From Rhodococcus sp. SGAir0479 (GTDB lineage Bacteria > Actinomycetota > Actinomycetes > Mycobacteriales > Mycobacteriaceae), in the NCBI RefSeq assembly GCF_005484805.1, contig NZ_CP039432.1, positions 1,860,001 through 1,924,000 of the forward strand: 64,000 bases of DNA. Direction: 5' to 3'. Below the pieces are notes generated by a model that saw only the letters and a list, made by a program, of their open reading frames with translations, did no database searches and was not told the DNA's origin. Both the position numbers and the translations under genes were made by a program. Below are positions 41,735 through 50,466 of the stretch, piece after piece (the stretch's first letter is position 1; each line of letters starts with the position of its first letter).

Positions 41735-42166
41735 ATGACCGGGGAACCGGGCGAACACCTGGAAGAGGAACCGCAGTCCGCGCGCGGGGCGCCGGGCTCG
41801 CGCGACACCGGCGCCGACGACCCCAGCGCCGGTGAGCACCGCAGAGAAGGCGCGTTCGACGAGGAGTCGATGATCTCGTCCGGCGAGCCGGGTTGGAAGC
41901 GGCCCGACGACGCCGGGAAGGGCGCCGCGCCGACGTCGGAGGAGTCGCCCGCACCGCCCTACGACGACAGACAGCAGGAGGCCCAGTCGGAGGAGCTCAT
42001 GCGGGCCCGCGCAGGGAATCCCGACGGCGGCGGACAGGCGCAGCGAAGTGCCGTCGAACACGACAAGCCGTCGAGTTCCGACCCGGGTGTCGGTCCGGCG
42101 CATCACGAGGGCACCCGGCGCGGTGAGGACCAACCGCCGGAGACGACGCATCCGGACGAACAGTAG
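41735..42166 (+). CDS. acidic low-complexity hypothetical protein
   Basis: 143-aa, very hydrophilic protein rich in Glu, Asp, Pro, Gly and Ser, with no membrane segment, signal or recognised domain. It looks intrinsically disordered. Contains short W-K-R-P and SEELMRAR blocks that may be conserved. ATG 41735 chosen because GAGGAGG lies just upstream; an ATG at 41708 is possible. Upstream SigF-type promoter match suggests a stress role. Confidence 0.6.
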   Translation: MTGEPGEHLEEEPQSARGAPGSRDTGADDPSAGEHRREGAFDEESMISSGEPGWKRPDDAGKGAAPTSEESPAPPYDDRQQEAQSEELMRARAGNPDGGGQAQRSAVEHDKPSSSDPGVGPAHHEGTRRGEDQPPETTHPDEQ

Positions 42167-42196
42167 GTAGGACCGGCGGAGAAAGGCACACGCACA

Positions 42197-42367
42197 ATGG
42201 AGATTCTCGTCATCGTCGCGCTGGTGGTCGTCGTCGCGGCGATCAACCTGCGCTGGTGGTACCGCAAGCGGCAGGGCAAGGCCCCGACAGCGGAACCGGG
42301 TACCGCGGAAGGCAAGACGCGTCAGATGAACGACGTGCACCGCGAGCGTCGGGAGAAGGAGGCCTGA
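42197..42367 (+). CDS. small single-helix membrane protein
   Basis: 56 aa. One hydrophobic helix (residues 2-18, ILVIVALVVVVAAINL), then a basic RWWYRKRQ junction and a charged tail with K-T-R-Q-M-N-D-V-H. Predicted to be anchored with the tail in the cytosol. 30 bp after the acidic-protein gene, probably the same transcript. Function unknown. Confidence 0.55.
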   Translation: MEILVIVALVVVVAAINLRWWYRKRQGKAPTAEPGTAEGKTRQMNDVHRERREKEA

Positions 42368-42416
42368 TCCGGTCCCGCGCAGAGTCCGAACGGGCGCGCC
42401 GCGCGGCCCGGCGCCG

Positions 42417-43724
42417 TCACGGACGACCGATGCCGCGGTAGGAGAAGCCCCCGGCCGTGACGACGGCCGGGTCGAGCACGTTTCGCGCGTCGACGACCAG
42501 GGGCCGGACCACCTCGCGCAGGGCCGCTGCCCAGTCGATCGTCCGGAACTCGGGCCATTCGGTGAGCACCACGATCACCGAGGCGCTCTTCGCGGCCAGC
42601 AGTGGTTCGTCGACCACCTGGAACGCGCCGTCGTGGTCGACGGCGGCGGCGCGCCGCGACCCGCAGGCCGGGTCGTAGGCCGTCACGGTGGCGCCGCGCG
42701 CGCACAGGTCCTGCACGACGGCCACCGCGGGCGAGTCGCGGGTGTCGTCGGTGCCCGCCTTGAACGTCAGCCCGAGGATCCCGATGCGGTGGCCGTGCAG
42801 TTCCCCCTCCGGATCGCCGGTGAGTGCCTCGGTGACGACGCGCACCAGACGCGCGCGGTGGTGGGCGTTGGCCTCGACGGCGGCCCGCACGGTGTCGAAG
42901 ACCGCCCCAGCCCGGTCGGCGGTGTCGAGCAGTCCACGGGTGTCCTTGGGTAGGCACGAGCCACCCCATCCGGGGCCGGGGGCGAGAAAGTGCCGACCGA
43001 TCCGCGGGTCCGCCGCCATCACCGCGGTCACATCCCGCACGTCGGCGCCGACGGCCTCGCAGAGGTCGGCCAGTTCGTTCGTGTAGGACGCCTTCACGGC
43101 GAGGAATCCGTTGCACGCATACTTCGCGAGTTCCGCACTGGCCCAATCTGTTCGGATGACCGGAGCGGAAATGTCGTGGTACATCTCGACGACGGCGGCG
43201 ACGGCCTCGGCCCGGCGACCGCCCACCACGATGCGGTCGGGCCGCAGGAAGTCGTCCACGGATCGTCCCTCGCGGAGGAACTCCGGATTGCTCACCACGT
43301 CGACCGGGCCGTCGCCGGCCGAGCGTTGCAGGGCGGCGGCGGTGCCCGGCGGGACCGTCGACTTCACCACCAGCACGACCGGGCCGGTGACCACATGCGC
43401 GACGGCCTCCGCCACGGAGACGACGCTCCGCAGGTCCGGGGCACCGCCCCGCCCCGACGGGGTCGGCAGACAGAGCACGACGATGCCGCATCCGGCAACG
43501 GTGTCGAGTCGGGTGTCGAACAGCAGCCGGCCGGCGCGCAGTCCGGCGGACACCAGCTGGGCCAGCCGCGGTTCCTCGATGTCCACCGACCCCCGCCGCA
43601 ACCGGGCCACCCGTGGCGCCGCGGTGTCCACGCAATGGACGACGTGTCCGAGGTGCGCGAGACACGCGGCGGTCGTCAACCCCACGTATCCGGCACCCAC
43701 GACCCCGATCCGCCGCGCCGTCAT
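42417..43724 (-). CDS. UDP-glucose/GDP-mannose dehydrogenase family protein
   Basis: 435-aa NAD-dependent sugar-nucleotide 6-dehydrogenase (UDP-glucose to UDP-glucuronate in most family members). N-terminal Rossmann motif IGVVGAGYVGLTTA, the conserved VVLCLPTP and VVSNPEFLREG segments, the catalytic Cys in GPGWGGSCLPKD, and the C-terminal GLTFKAGTDDTRDSPA. UDP-glucose is the favoured substrate because a UDP-glucuronate decarboxylase is encoded at 58.0 kb. Last gene of the heptose operon, 6 bp after the GT9 gene. Confidence 0.9.
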   Translation of the reverse strand: MTARRIGVVGAGYVGLTTAACLAHLGHVVHCVDTAAPRVARLRRGSVDIEEPRLAQLVSAGLRAGRLLFDTRLDTVAGCGIVVLCLPTPSGRGGAPDLRSVVSVAEAVAHVVTGPVVLVVKSTVPPGTAAALQRSAGDGPVDVVSNPEFLREGRSVDDFLRPDRIVVGGRRAEAVAAVVEMYHDISAPVIRTDWASAELAKYACNGFLAVKASYTNELADLCEAVGADVRDVTAVMAADPRIGRHFLAPGPGWGGSCLPKDTRGLLDTADRAGAVFDTVRAAVEANAHHRARLVRVVTEALTGDPEGELHGHRIGILGLTFKAGTDDTRDSPAVAVVQDLCARGATVTAYDPACGSRRAAAVDHDGAFQVVDEPLLAAKSASVIVVLTEWPEFRTIDWAAALREVVRPLVVDARNVLDPAVVTAGGFSYRGIGRP

Positions 43725-43730
43725 CGCCCC

Positions 43731-44651
43731 TCACCCACCCAACTGCGCCGACGCCGCCGCGACCACGCGGCCCTCGCCGATCCGGTCGAGTCCGGGGTCC
43801 AGTCGGGTGGCGTGCGGGTCGCCCCGTCGCCCCGCCCACAGCACGGTGTGCAGCCGGGCGTCGATGCGCGGCCCCCACTGCGCCGGCGGCGTCGGTCCGA
43901 ACAGCACCACCGAGGGCACCGCGAACGCGGTTGCGAGATGGGCGGTTCCGGTGTCGCCGCAGAGCACCAACCGGGCGTGGGCCACCACTGCGGCCAGCTC
44001 CGCCAGTCGGCACGGGACCGCCCGCCGGATCGGTACGCCCGGACCGACGGCACGGCAGACGGCGTCCACGAGCGCGCGCTCGCCCGGTCCGCCGGTGACC
44101 ACGACGGCGCCGCCGTACCCGGCCACCAACTCGCGGATCACGGCCCCGAACCGCGCGGCCGGCCAGCGGCGGGCGGCGCTGCCCGCCCCGGGATGCACCA
44201 CGATCGCGCCCTCGATGGGCGCGGTTCGGGGCGGGCGGATCCGTAGATCGGTCGGGTCGGCCACGACCCCGTGCCAGCCGAGCAGCCGGCACCAGCGATC
44301 CACCTCGTGCAGGCTCTCGTCCCACTCGGGTCCGTCGGCGCCGATGTCCGGATCACGGTGACACCAGAGCGCCCGCGGATCGGTGCGGCGCAACAGCTCG
44401 GTGCTCTGCGGTCCGCGGCCGTGCAGATTGACCGCCAGGTCGGGACGGTCGCAGTACGCCATCGCGCGCAGTCCCACGGTCGGCACGATGTCGTCGACGC
44501 CGCCGATCAGGCGGACGAGGTCCCGCAGGCCGATCGCGGTCGCCAGCCGCAGCCGTGCCCGCGGGCACTCGCGCCGGAGCGCCCGCACCGCCGGCACCGC
44601 GGTGAGCAGGTCCCCGAGTCCCAGCGCCCGCAGGACCAGCACGTCCTTCAC
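43731..44651 (-). CDS. heptosyltransferase-like GT9 glycosyltransferase (1)
   Basis: 306-aa GT-B-fold enzyme of family GT9 (ADP-heptose:LPS heptosyltransferase-like). N-terminal VLRALGLGDLLTAVPAVRAL matches the family's R-x-x-G-L-G-D-x-L nucleotide-facing loop; the C-terminal donor site has VVHPGAGS, VVVTGGPGE, and CGDTGTAHLA. ADP-heptose as donor is inferred from family and from gmhA/hldE in the same operon. GTG 44651 overlaps the preceding stop (GTGA). Confidence 0.87.
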   Translation of the reverse strand: MKDVLVLRALGLGDLLTAVPAVRALRRECPRARLRLATAIGLRDLVRLIGGVDDIVPTVGLRAMAYCDRPDLAVNLHGRGPQSTELLRRTDPRALWCHRDPDIGADGPEWDESLHEVDRWCRLLGWHGVVADPTDLRIRPPRTAPIEGAIVVHPGAGSAARRWPAARFGAVIRELVAGYGGAVVVTGGPGERALVDAVCRAVGPGVPIRRAVPCRLAELAAVVAHARLVLCGDTGTAHLATAFAVPSVVLFGPTPPAQWGPRIDARLHTVLWAGRRGDPHATRLDPGLDRIGEGRVVAAASAQLGG

Positions 44652-45337
44652 GGCCACGACGACTCTTCGGACGCGCACACGACCATCTCGCGGATCTCGC
44701 ACCCCACGGGCTGGCTCAGCGCGTGGACCACGGCGGCCGCCACGTCCTCCGGCCGATTCAGGTGGGCGTCGGGCGGCGGACGGTACTGCTCGGAGCGACC
44801 GTCGAAGAACGCGGTGTCCATCCCGCCCGGCACGAGGAGGGTGACGCCGAACCGGCCGGCCGTCTCGACCGCCAGCGCGCGTGTGAACCCGACGACGCCG
44901 AACTTGGCGGCGCAGTACGCGGTCGCGTCGCTCACCGCCTTCAAGCCCAACGTCGACGCGCACGTCACGATGCGCCCGGCGGGACTGGCCAGGTACGGCA
45001 GCGCGGCACGGACGACGGCCGCGGTCCCGATCAGGTCGACGGCGATCACCCGCTCCCAGTCGGACGCCGGCACCTGCTCCAGGCGGCCGCAGCAGTCGAT
45101 GCCCGCGGCGGTGAAGACACCGTCGAGCCGGCCTTCCACACCGGCCGCGAGGTCGGCGGTCGCGGCAGCCACCGCCTCGCTGTCGGCGATGTCCACCACC
45201 CGGTACGGATGCTCCGAGTCGGGCACCGCCAGATCGAGCACCAGCGGCGTCCCGCCGGCCTTGGCCACGGCGGTCGCGGTGGCGGCGCCGAGGCCGGACG
45301 CACCGCCGGAAATGAGCACGTTGCCGATGTCGGTCAC
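44648..45337 (-). CDS. short-chain dehydrogenase/reductase
   Basis: 229-aa classical SDR. NAD(P) motif VLISGGASGLGAATA, the Tyr-x3-Lys pair in YCAAKFGVV with upstream Ser in CASTLGL. Too short and of the wrong class for HldD, the ADP-heptose 6-epimerase, which is an extended SDR. It may oxidise or reduce a sugar nucleotide or the glycan precursor. 4-bp overlaps with both neighbours indicate tight coupling. Confidence 0.87.
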   Translation of the reverse strand: MTDIGNVLISGGASGLGAATATAVAKAGGTPLVLDLAVPDSEHPYRVVDIADSEAVAAATADLAAGVEGRLDGVFTAAGIDCCGRLEQVPASDWERVIAVDLIGTAAVVRAALPYLASPAGRIVTCASTLGLKAVSDATAYCAAKFGVVGFTRALAVETAGRFGVTLLVPGGMDTAFFDGRSEQYRPPPDAHLNRPEDVAAAVVHALSQPVGCEIREMVVCASEESSWP

Positions 45338-46782
45338 GGATTCCTCCCTTCGGACCCGAGACCGGTGCGGTCCCGGAATGCTTCCCGCTGCGATGCGATC
45401 GCGGCGACGACCTTGGTGGTCGAGTAGTCACCGAGCACCGGGACCACTCGCACGTCTCCCCCGTACCGGCGGACCACGTCGGCCTCCGGGAGGTCCGCCG
45501 ACCGGTAGTCGCCGCCCTTGACCCATACGTCCGGCCGCAGCCGCGCGAGCAACCGCGCCGGTGTGTCGTCGTCGAAGACCGCGACGGCGTCGACGGCGTC
45601 GAGCTCGCGGAGCATCGCGGCGCGCGCATCCTGCCCGAGCACGGGGCGGCCGTCGCCCTTGAGCCGGCGGACGGAGGCGTCCGAGTTGAGGCACACGATC
45701 AGCGCGTCCCCGAACGCGGCCGCCTGGTGGAGGAGCCGGAGGTGACCCGGGTGCACGATGTCGAAGCAGCCTCCGGTCGCGATCAGCCGACCGCCCCGGG
45801 CCCGTACCGCGTCGGCCACCGCGCACGCGTCGGCGCAGTTGCGTTGCGGGCGGTGCAGCCGGCGCGAGGTTCCCACCCGGTCGGCGGTGGCCATGGCTCC
45901 CGCCCCGCCGGCGGACACGAACCGCGACGCGTGGTCTACCGCCATCGCGACGGCCGCCGGCATCGACGCGCCCGTGGCCAACGCGGCCGCGGCCGCGGCC
46001 GCGAACCGGTCGCCCGCACCGCAGGTGTCCGGACGACCGACCCGCAACGTCACGGGCACGTCCGGCACCGGCACGGCGCGCGGCCGCCGCCCCCGTTCGA
46101 TCACGATCGCGCCCCCCGCGCCCTGCGTGACGGCCACCGCCGCCGTTCCCCACTTCTCGATCAGGCGGCGGGCGGCCTCGGCGGGCGCGAGCACCTCGGA
46201 GCCGGCGCCCAGCGCGCCGTATGCCTCGCGCAGGTTCGGGGTGACCAGCGCGCACTCGGCCGGCGGCACCTCGCCCCGCGGATGGGGATCCCAGACCACC
46301 GGCACATCCGCGGCCCGCGACCGCAGCAGGGACCGGAGGCCGCGGTGGCGGGTGGTGCCGCGCCCGTAGTCGGCGACGACTACCGCGTCGGCGCGTGCCA
46401 GAGCCTCCGCGGCCGCGGGTGGGACGGCCACGTCAGCGGTGACCCCGTCCCCCGAGTCGATCCGCAGAAGGTGCTGGACGTCGGTACGGACGCGCGTCTT
46501 GGTCACCGTCGTTCCCGTCAGCGGGAGCGGCGCGACGGTGCAGTGCGCGGAGACGAGGTCGACGAGTCGTCGGCCGTCGGCGTCCGCGCCCACCGCGGTC
46601 ACCAGCACCACGTCGTCGACGTCGCGGGCGGCCAGCACCGCCGCCAGCGCGGCGCCACCCGGACGGACCCGAATGTCGTCGGCGTCGAGAACGGGTACCG
46701 GGGCCTCGGGCGACACGCGGTCGACGTGGCCTTCGAGATCCACGTCGAGGACGGAATCGCCGAGCACCACGACGCGGGTCAC
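45334..46782 (-). CDS. hldE: bifunctional heptose-7-P kinase / heptose-1-P adenylyltransferase
   Basis: 482-aa HldE-type protein with both domains in the usual order. N-terminal PfkB/ribokinase-fold kinase (residues ~1-310): LGDSVLDVDLEG near the start, GGAALAAVLAARDVDD, and the substrate/ATP site VGRPDTCGAGDRFAA. C-terminal nucleotidyltransferase (~345-470) with GGCFDIVHPGHLRLL, the HxGH motif, then KGDGRPVLGQDARAAML. It makes D-glycero-D-manno-heptose-1,7-bisphosphate and later ADP-heptose. GTG 46782 overlaps the gmhA stop. Unusual for a Gram-positive-type genome. Confidence 0.9.
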   Translation of the reverse strand: MTRVVVLGDSVLDVDLEGHVDRVSPEAPVPVLDADDIRVRPGGAALAAVLAARDVDDVVLVTAVGADADGRRLVDLVSAHCTVAPLPLTGTTVTKTRVRTDVQHLLRIDSGDGVTADVAVPPAAAEALARADAVVVADYGRGTTRHRGLRSLLRSRAADVPVVWDPHPRGEVPPAECALVTPNLREAYGALGAGSEVLAPAEAARRLIEKWGTAAVAVTQGAGGAIVIERGRRPRAVPVPDVPVTLRVGRPDTCGAGDRFAAAAAAALATGASMPAAVAMAVDHASRFVSAGGAGAMATADRVGTSRRLHRPQRNCADACAVADAVRARGGRLIATGGCFDIVHPGHLRLLHQAAAFGDALIVCLNSDASVRRLKGDGRPVLGQDARAAMLRELDAVDAVAVFDDDTPARLLARLRPDVWVKGGDYRSADLPEADVVRRYGGDVRVVPVLGDYSTTKVVAAIASQREAFRDRTGLGSEGRNP

Positions 46783-47351
46783 GGGGCGCTCCCCAGGGCC
46801 GCGTCGATCTCGGCGCACAGCGCGTGCACCAGTACCAGGTGTATCTCCTGGACGGTCGACACGCTCGGCGCGTCGACCGGTATCGACTCGTCGACCAGTG
46901 ACGCCAGCGGATTGGGTTCGCGGCCCGTCATCGACCACGTCGTGACACCGAGTTCGTGGGCCGCCTTCGCCGCGGTCAGCACGTTGGGGCTTCGGCCGCT
47001 GGTGGACAGGCACAGCAACACGTCGCCGGTCCTGGCGTGCGCACGCACCTGCCGCGCGAACATCTCGTCCAAGCCGTAGTCGTTGGCGATCGCCGTGGCG
47101 GACGACGTCTCGGCGTGCAACGCGATCGCCGACAGCGGTCTGCGCTCCCCTTCGAAACGACCGACGAGCTCCCCCGTCAGGTGCTGCGCTTCGGCCGCAC
47201 TGCCGCCGTTTCCACATGTCAACAACCTGCCACCGTCGGACAGGACGGCGGCGAGGTGCCGGCCCCACCGCGCGAGGCGGGGGGTCGACGTCACCACCCC
47301 GTCCAGGGCCGCGTGCAGGCGCGCTGCGTGATCGTCGAGATGCTCCGACAT
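46779..47351 (-). CDS. gmhA: phosphoheptose isomerase (SIS domain)
   Basis: 190-aa SIS-domain isomerase converting sedoheptulose 7-phosphate to D-glycero-D-manno-heptose 7-phosphate. Sugar-phosphate loop TCGNGGSAAEAQHLTGELVG and LCLSTSGRSPNVL, with the GmhA-specific zinc-ligand His in HLTGEL and a late HLVLVHALC. ATG 47351 chosen because GGAGG lies 5 nt upstream. First gene of the heptose operon and directly preceded by a SigF-type promoter match. Confidence 0.92.
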   Translation of the reverse strand: MSEHLDDHAARLHAALDGVVTSTPRLARWGRHLAAVLSDGGRLLTCGNGGSAAEAQHLTGELVGRFEGERRPLSAIALHAETSSATAIANDYGLDEMFARQVRAHARTGDVLLCLSTSGRSPNVLTAAKAAHELGVTTWSMTGREPNPLASLVDESIPVDAPSVSTVQEIHLVLVHALCAEIDAALGSAP

Positions 47352-47384
47352 GGATGCCTCCGGTTCCGCGTGGGCGTCCACCGG

Positions 47385-47409
47385 CTACCCGGGCACGGAG
47401 GCGTCAAAC
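47385..47409 (-). promoter_or_regulatory. SigF/SigB-type promoter of heptose operon
   Basis: On the minus strand GTTT (47409-47406), 15 bp, GGGTAG (47390-47385), 33 bp before gmhA. Consensus -35 and near-consensus -10. Confidence 0.6.
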
Positions 47410-47438
47410 ACCGACCTTGCGGATTCCCGCCGGAGGGC

Positions 47439-47462
47439 GTGAGATCCCGGAATCCGGGGTAC
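47439..47462 (+). promoter_or_regulatory. weak SigF/SigB-type promoter match
   Basis: GTGA (47439-47442), 14 bp, GGGTAC (47457-47462). The -10 ends 8 bp before the ATG of the flavodoxin-like gene, which would give a leaderless transcript. Weaker spacing than the other matches. Confidence 0.3.
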
Positions 47463-47470
47463 CCGTGGTC

Positions 47471-48079
47471 ATGACTGCACCGACTGCACTGGTCCTCGTC
47501 TGCACCCTCAAACCCTCACCGGCACCGTCGAGCAGCGATCTGATCGCCCGGCAGGTCCTGGCCGAACTCGACAAGCACGGCGTGTCCGGACGCGCCATCC
47601 GGGTGGTCGACCACGACATCGCCCCCGGCGTCCAGCAGGACATGGGAGACGGCGACGAGTGGCCGACGCTACGGCGGGCGGTTCTCGACGCCGACATCCT
47701 GGTGATCTCGACGCCCACCTGGCTCGGGCAGATGTCCAGTGTCGCCAAGCGCGTCCTCGAGCGGCTCGACGCCGAACTGTCCGAGACGGACGAGGACGGC
47801 CGCCCCATTCTGTTCGACAAGGTCGCGACGGCCGCCGTCGTCGGGAACGAGGACGGCGCGCACGCAATAGTGGCGAACCTGTTCCAGGCGCTGAACGACC
47901 TGGGCTTCTCCGTGCCCGCGCAGGGCTGCACGTACTGGAACGGCGAGGCGATGACGCCCGGGGACTACAACGACCTCGACCAGATCCCGGACGCCGTCGC
48001 CGCCACCAACGCGACCATGGCCGCCAACGCCGCGCATCTCGCTCGCGTCCTCGGGGAACAGCGTTACCCGGCTTCATGA
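47471..48079 (+). CDS. flavodoxin-like NAD(P)H:FMN reductase family protein
   Basis: 202-aa flavodoxin-fold protein. N-terminal CTLKPSPAPSSSDLIA forms the phosphate-binding loop for FMN, and STPTWLGQMSSVAKRVLERLD is the second flavin loop. The closing region with GEAMTPGDYNDLD is unusual for simple reductases. Partner and substrate unknown. ATG 47471; the weak SigF-type match lies just upstream. Divergent from gmhA. Confidence 0.83.
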   Translation: MTAPTALVLVCTLKPSPAPSSSDLIARQVLAELDKHGVSGRAIRVVDHDIAPGVQQDMGDGDEWPTLRRAVLDADILVISTPTWLGQMSSVAKRVLERLDAELSETDEDGRPILFDKVATAAVVGNEDGAHAIVANLFQALNDLGFSVPAQGCTYWNGEAMTPGDYNDLDQIPDAVAATNATMAANAAHLARVLGEQRYPAS

Positions 48080-48120
48080 CGGCGGCACCGCCGCCCGCGT
48101 CGTGACGGCGGCACCGCCGC
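48077..48120. repeat. direct repeat pair
   Basis: TGACGGCGGCACCGCCGC occurs at 48077-48094 and 48103-48120 (26-bp period). Each unit is internally palindromic (GCGGC-ACC-GCCGC class), overlaps the flavodoxin-like gene stop, and ends 2 bp before the DUF6480 stop on the other strand. Could serve as a convergent terminator. Confidence 0.6.
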
Positions 48121-48121
48121 G

Positions 48122-48373
48122 CTACCACACGCCGGTCGCCATCAGGATGAGTCCGACGATCACCACCACGAAGACCAGCGCGATCAGGCCTACGACGACC
48201 ATCGTCGCGACGCCGGTCGCCGGGAAGGCTCGGCGGGTGTCGGGTTCGTGCTCGGACACGCCGGACGTATTTCCCGACGCGGGGGGCGTGGAACCGGCGG
48301 GAACTCCGCCGCCCGGCTCGAGGTCCGGGGTCTCACGCGGTTCGGGGTCGGGTCCGTGGGCTGGGTCGGTCAT
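48122..48373 (-). CDS. DUF6480 family protein
   Basis: 83 aa. Proline-rich N-terminus with the family-like pattern ETPDLEPGGGVPAGSTPP, then one C-terminal membrane helix (residues 57-80, VVVGLIALVFVVVIVGLIL). Predicted single-pass membrane protein. Function unknown. A GGGTAC (48407-48402 on its strand) lies 29 bp upstream without a good -35. Confidence 0.72.
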   Translation of the reverse strand: MTDPAHGPDPEPRETPDLEPGGGVPAGSTPPASGNTSGVSEHEPDTRRAFPATGVATMVVVGLIALVFVVVIVGLILMATGVW

Positions 48374-48517
48374 CGTGTCCTCCTCGTGATTCCTCGTCCC
48401 AGTACCCGATTCGGTCGCTGGTCATGCGTCCGGGCCGCGATCGTCCACACCCGTCGGCGTCAATCTGCCGTTTCGTGTTTGCCACCCCACGATCGCGGTT
48501 AACCGTCGCGTGGAGCG

Positions 48518-48542
48518 GTGTCGATCCGGGCCGTCGGGGTAC
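48518..48542 (+). promoter_or_regulatory. SigF/SigB-type promoter of gas-vesicle operon
   Basis: GTGT (48518-48521), 15 bp, GGGTAC (48537-48542), 34 bp before the first gene of the cluster. The -35 differs by one base from GTTT. Confidence 0.55.
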
Positions 48543-48576
48543 CGGGGACGCGTCTCCCATGTACGGAGGAACGGTC

Positions 48577-49347
48577 ATGAAAGGTGGCATGCGAGTCGCC
48601 GGAGCCGTCGCCCTCGGCTACTTCCTGGGTCGAACGCACAAGATGAAGGCCGCGCTGATGCTTGCGGGCGCGGGCGCGACCGGCCGGCTGCCGGGCAGCT
48701 CGGGTGACCTGCTGCGCGAGGGCGTCAAACGACTCGGTGGCTCCGCGGAGGTCGGAAAGCTGACCGAGAGCGTGCGAGGTGAACTGGTCGACGCCGCCAA
48801 GCGCGCCGCGGTCGCCGCCGCGAGCAACCGGATCGACGCGCTCACGGGTCGATTGGAAGGGACCCGAGAGGGTGTCGGTGAAGGAGTCGAGGAAGGCGCC
48901 GGCGCGGTCGGCGAGACCGTCGGTAAGGCCGGCGAAACAGTCGGGAAGGTCGGCAAGGGCGTAGGAAAGGCCGGAAAGGCCGTCGGTAAGGGCGTCGCCG
49001 GCTCCCGGAGAGGCGGAGGCGGAGGCGACGAGGAGCCGCCGGAGGAGGAATCGCAGGCGCAGGACGAGAGCAACGAGGACCAGGGCGACGAGGACCAGGG
49101 CGACGAGAACGAAGCGCGAGACGAGTCCTCCGGCGACGAAGGGGACGAACAGCAGGAGGAGGAAAAGAAGCCGTCGGAAGAGCGGTCGGCCCGAGGCGAA
49201 TCGCGCCGGCGCGCCGGCTCCGGGAGCACGCGTAGCTCCACCACCCGCCGCACACCGCGCACCCGCCGGGAATCCGAATCCGAGACGCGCACACGGTCTC
49301 GGTCCACGGCAGCGGGTGATGCGCCCGTTCGACGCACCGGAAGGTGA
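48577..49347 (+). CDS. gas-vesicle cluster low-complexity protein (GvpY-like position)
   Basis: 256 aa. Starts with a short hydrophobic stretch (GAVALGYFLGRTHKMKAALMLAGAG region), then a helical part, an amphipathic repeat of V-G-E/K-T/A-V-G-K-A-G units (about residues 108-145), a Glu/Asp/Gln-rich run and a basic Arg/Ser/Thr-rich tail. Intrinsically disordered over most of its length. Its place beside the SRPBCC protein matches gvpY/gvpZ of Streptomyces gas-vesicle clusters. Role in vesicle formation unproven. GGAGGA precedes the ATG. Confidence 0.6.
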   Translation: MKGGMRVAGAVALGYFLGRTHKMKAALMLAGAGATGRLPGSSGDLLREGVKRLGGSAEVGKLTESVRGELVDAAKRAAVAAASNRIDALTGRLEGTREGVGEGVEEGAGAVGETVGKAGETVGKVGKGVGKAGKAVGKGVAGSRRGGGGGDEEPPEEESQAQDESNEDQGDEDQGDENEARDESSGDEGDEQQEEEKKPSEERSARGESRRRAGSGSTRSSTTRRTPRTRRESESETRTRSRSTAAGDAPVRRTGR

Positions 49348-49352
49348 GAGCG

Positions 49353-50459
49353 ATGACGACGACCAAGGAGGACGGCCCGCCCGCGAGCGGTCCGGACCAA
49401 CTCAAGACGTCTCTGCAGCACCTCGTCGGTGCCGTGACCCAGAAGGGCGTCAAGTCGCTGACCGACACCGTGACGTCCACTGTCGGTCATCTCGACGAGT
49501 TCACCGCCAACGGCGGCAGCGGCGGTTTCGGCACGGCCATCTCCGGTCTGGCCCAGGGCGATTCGCCCGCAAAGGTGGCGGTCAAGGCCGGCATGTCCGG
49601 GCTGACGAACAAGATCAAGGAGAAGGGCAGCGATCTCAAGAACGCCATCACGGGAGGCAAGGGGAAGGGAAAGGGCAAGAAGGACAAGATCACCAACATC
49701 GTCGAGCAGGTCGACATCGGCGCACCGATCACCCTGGTCTACGACCAGTGGACGCAGTTCGCCGACTTCCCTCGCTTCATGAAGAAGCTCGAACAGGTGG
49801 AGCAGATCGAGGACGAGAAGCTGCGCTGGAAGGCCCAGGTCTTCTGGTCGCACCGCTCGTGGGAGTCGACGATTCTCGAACAGGTCCCCGACGAACACAT
49901 CGTGTGGCGCTCCAAGGGCGACAAGGGATATCTCGACGGTGCAGTGTCGTTCCACGAGCTCGCGCCGAACCTGACGAGGGTGCTCGTCTCCATCGAGTAC
50001 CACCCTCAGGGGTTCTTCGAGAAGACCGGCAACATCTGGCGCGCCCAGGGACGGCGGATCCGGCTCGAACTCAAGCAATTCCGGCGCCACGTCATGACGC
50101 AGACGCTGCTGCATCCGGACGACGTCGAGGGCTGGCTCGGTGAGATTCACGACAGCAAGGTCACCCCGCCGGAAGAGCGCGAGGAGGACGAAGCCGACGA
50201 GCAGGAGGGCGACGAGCAGGAACAGCCCGAGGACGGCGAAGGCACCGAGGACACCGAGGACGGCGAAGGCACGGACGACACCGAGGACACGGAAGAGACC
50301 GAGGAGAACGGCGACGCCGGAGACGACGAGAGCAACGAACTGAACGACGAGGACGGCGACGAACCGGACGACGACGAAGACGAGGACGGCACCGAACCGG
50401 ACGACGAGGCCGAGGACCGGGCACCCGCCAGGAGCCGGAAGGCCGCCGGGAAGAAGTGA
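49353..50459 (+). CDS. SRPBCC protein of gas-vesicle cluster (GvpZ-like position)
   Basis: 368 aa. A basic, lysine-rich N-terminal part (~1-115, with a [10 protein letters not shown] run) precedes an SRPBCC domain (~115-265: [25 protein letters not shown], then HRSWESTI and [14 protein letters not shown]). The last ~100 residues are an extremely acidic, low-complexity Glu/Asp/Thr tail. Similar cyclase-like proteins occur in actinobacterial gvp clusters. Function unknown. 5 bp after the preceding gene. Confidence 0.65.
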   Translation: MTTTKEDGPPASGPDQLKTSLQHLVGAVTQKGVKSLTDTVTSTVGHLDEFTANGGSGGFGTAISGLAQGDSPAKVAVKAGMSGLTNKIKEKGSDLKNAITGGKGKGKGKKDKITNIVEQVDIGAPITLVYDQWTQFADFPRFMKKLEQVEQIEDEKLRWKAQVFWSHRSWESTILEQVPDEHIVWRSKGDKGYLDGAVSFHELAPNLTRVLVSIEYHPQGFFEKTGNIWRAQGRRIRLELKQFRRHVMTQTLLHPDDVEGWLGEIHDSKVTPPEEREEDEADEQEGDEQEQPEDGEGTEDTEDGEGTDDTEDTEETEENGDAGDDESNELNDEDGDEPDDDEDEDGTEPDDEAEDRAPARSRKAAGKK

Positions 50460-50466
50460 TGAGCGA

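Noticed and set aside
44648-45337. HldD (ADP-heptose 6-epimerase)
   Set aside because: The SDR between hldE and GT9 is a classical, 229-aa enzyme with the wrong length and motif spacing for HldD.
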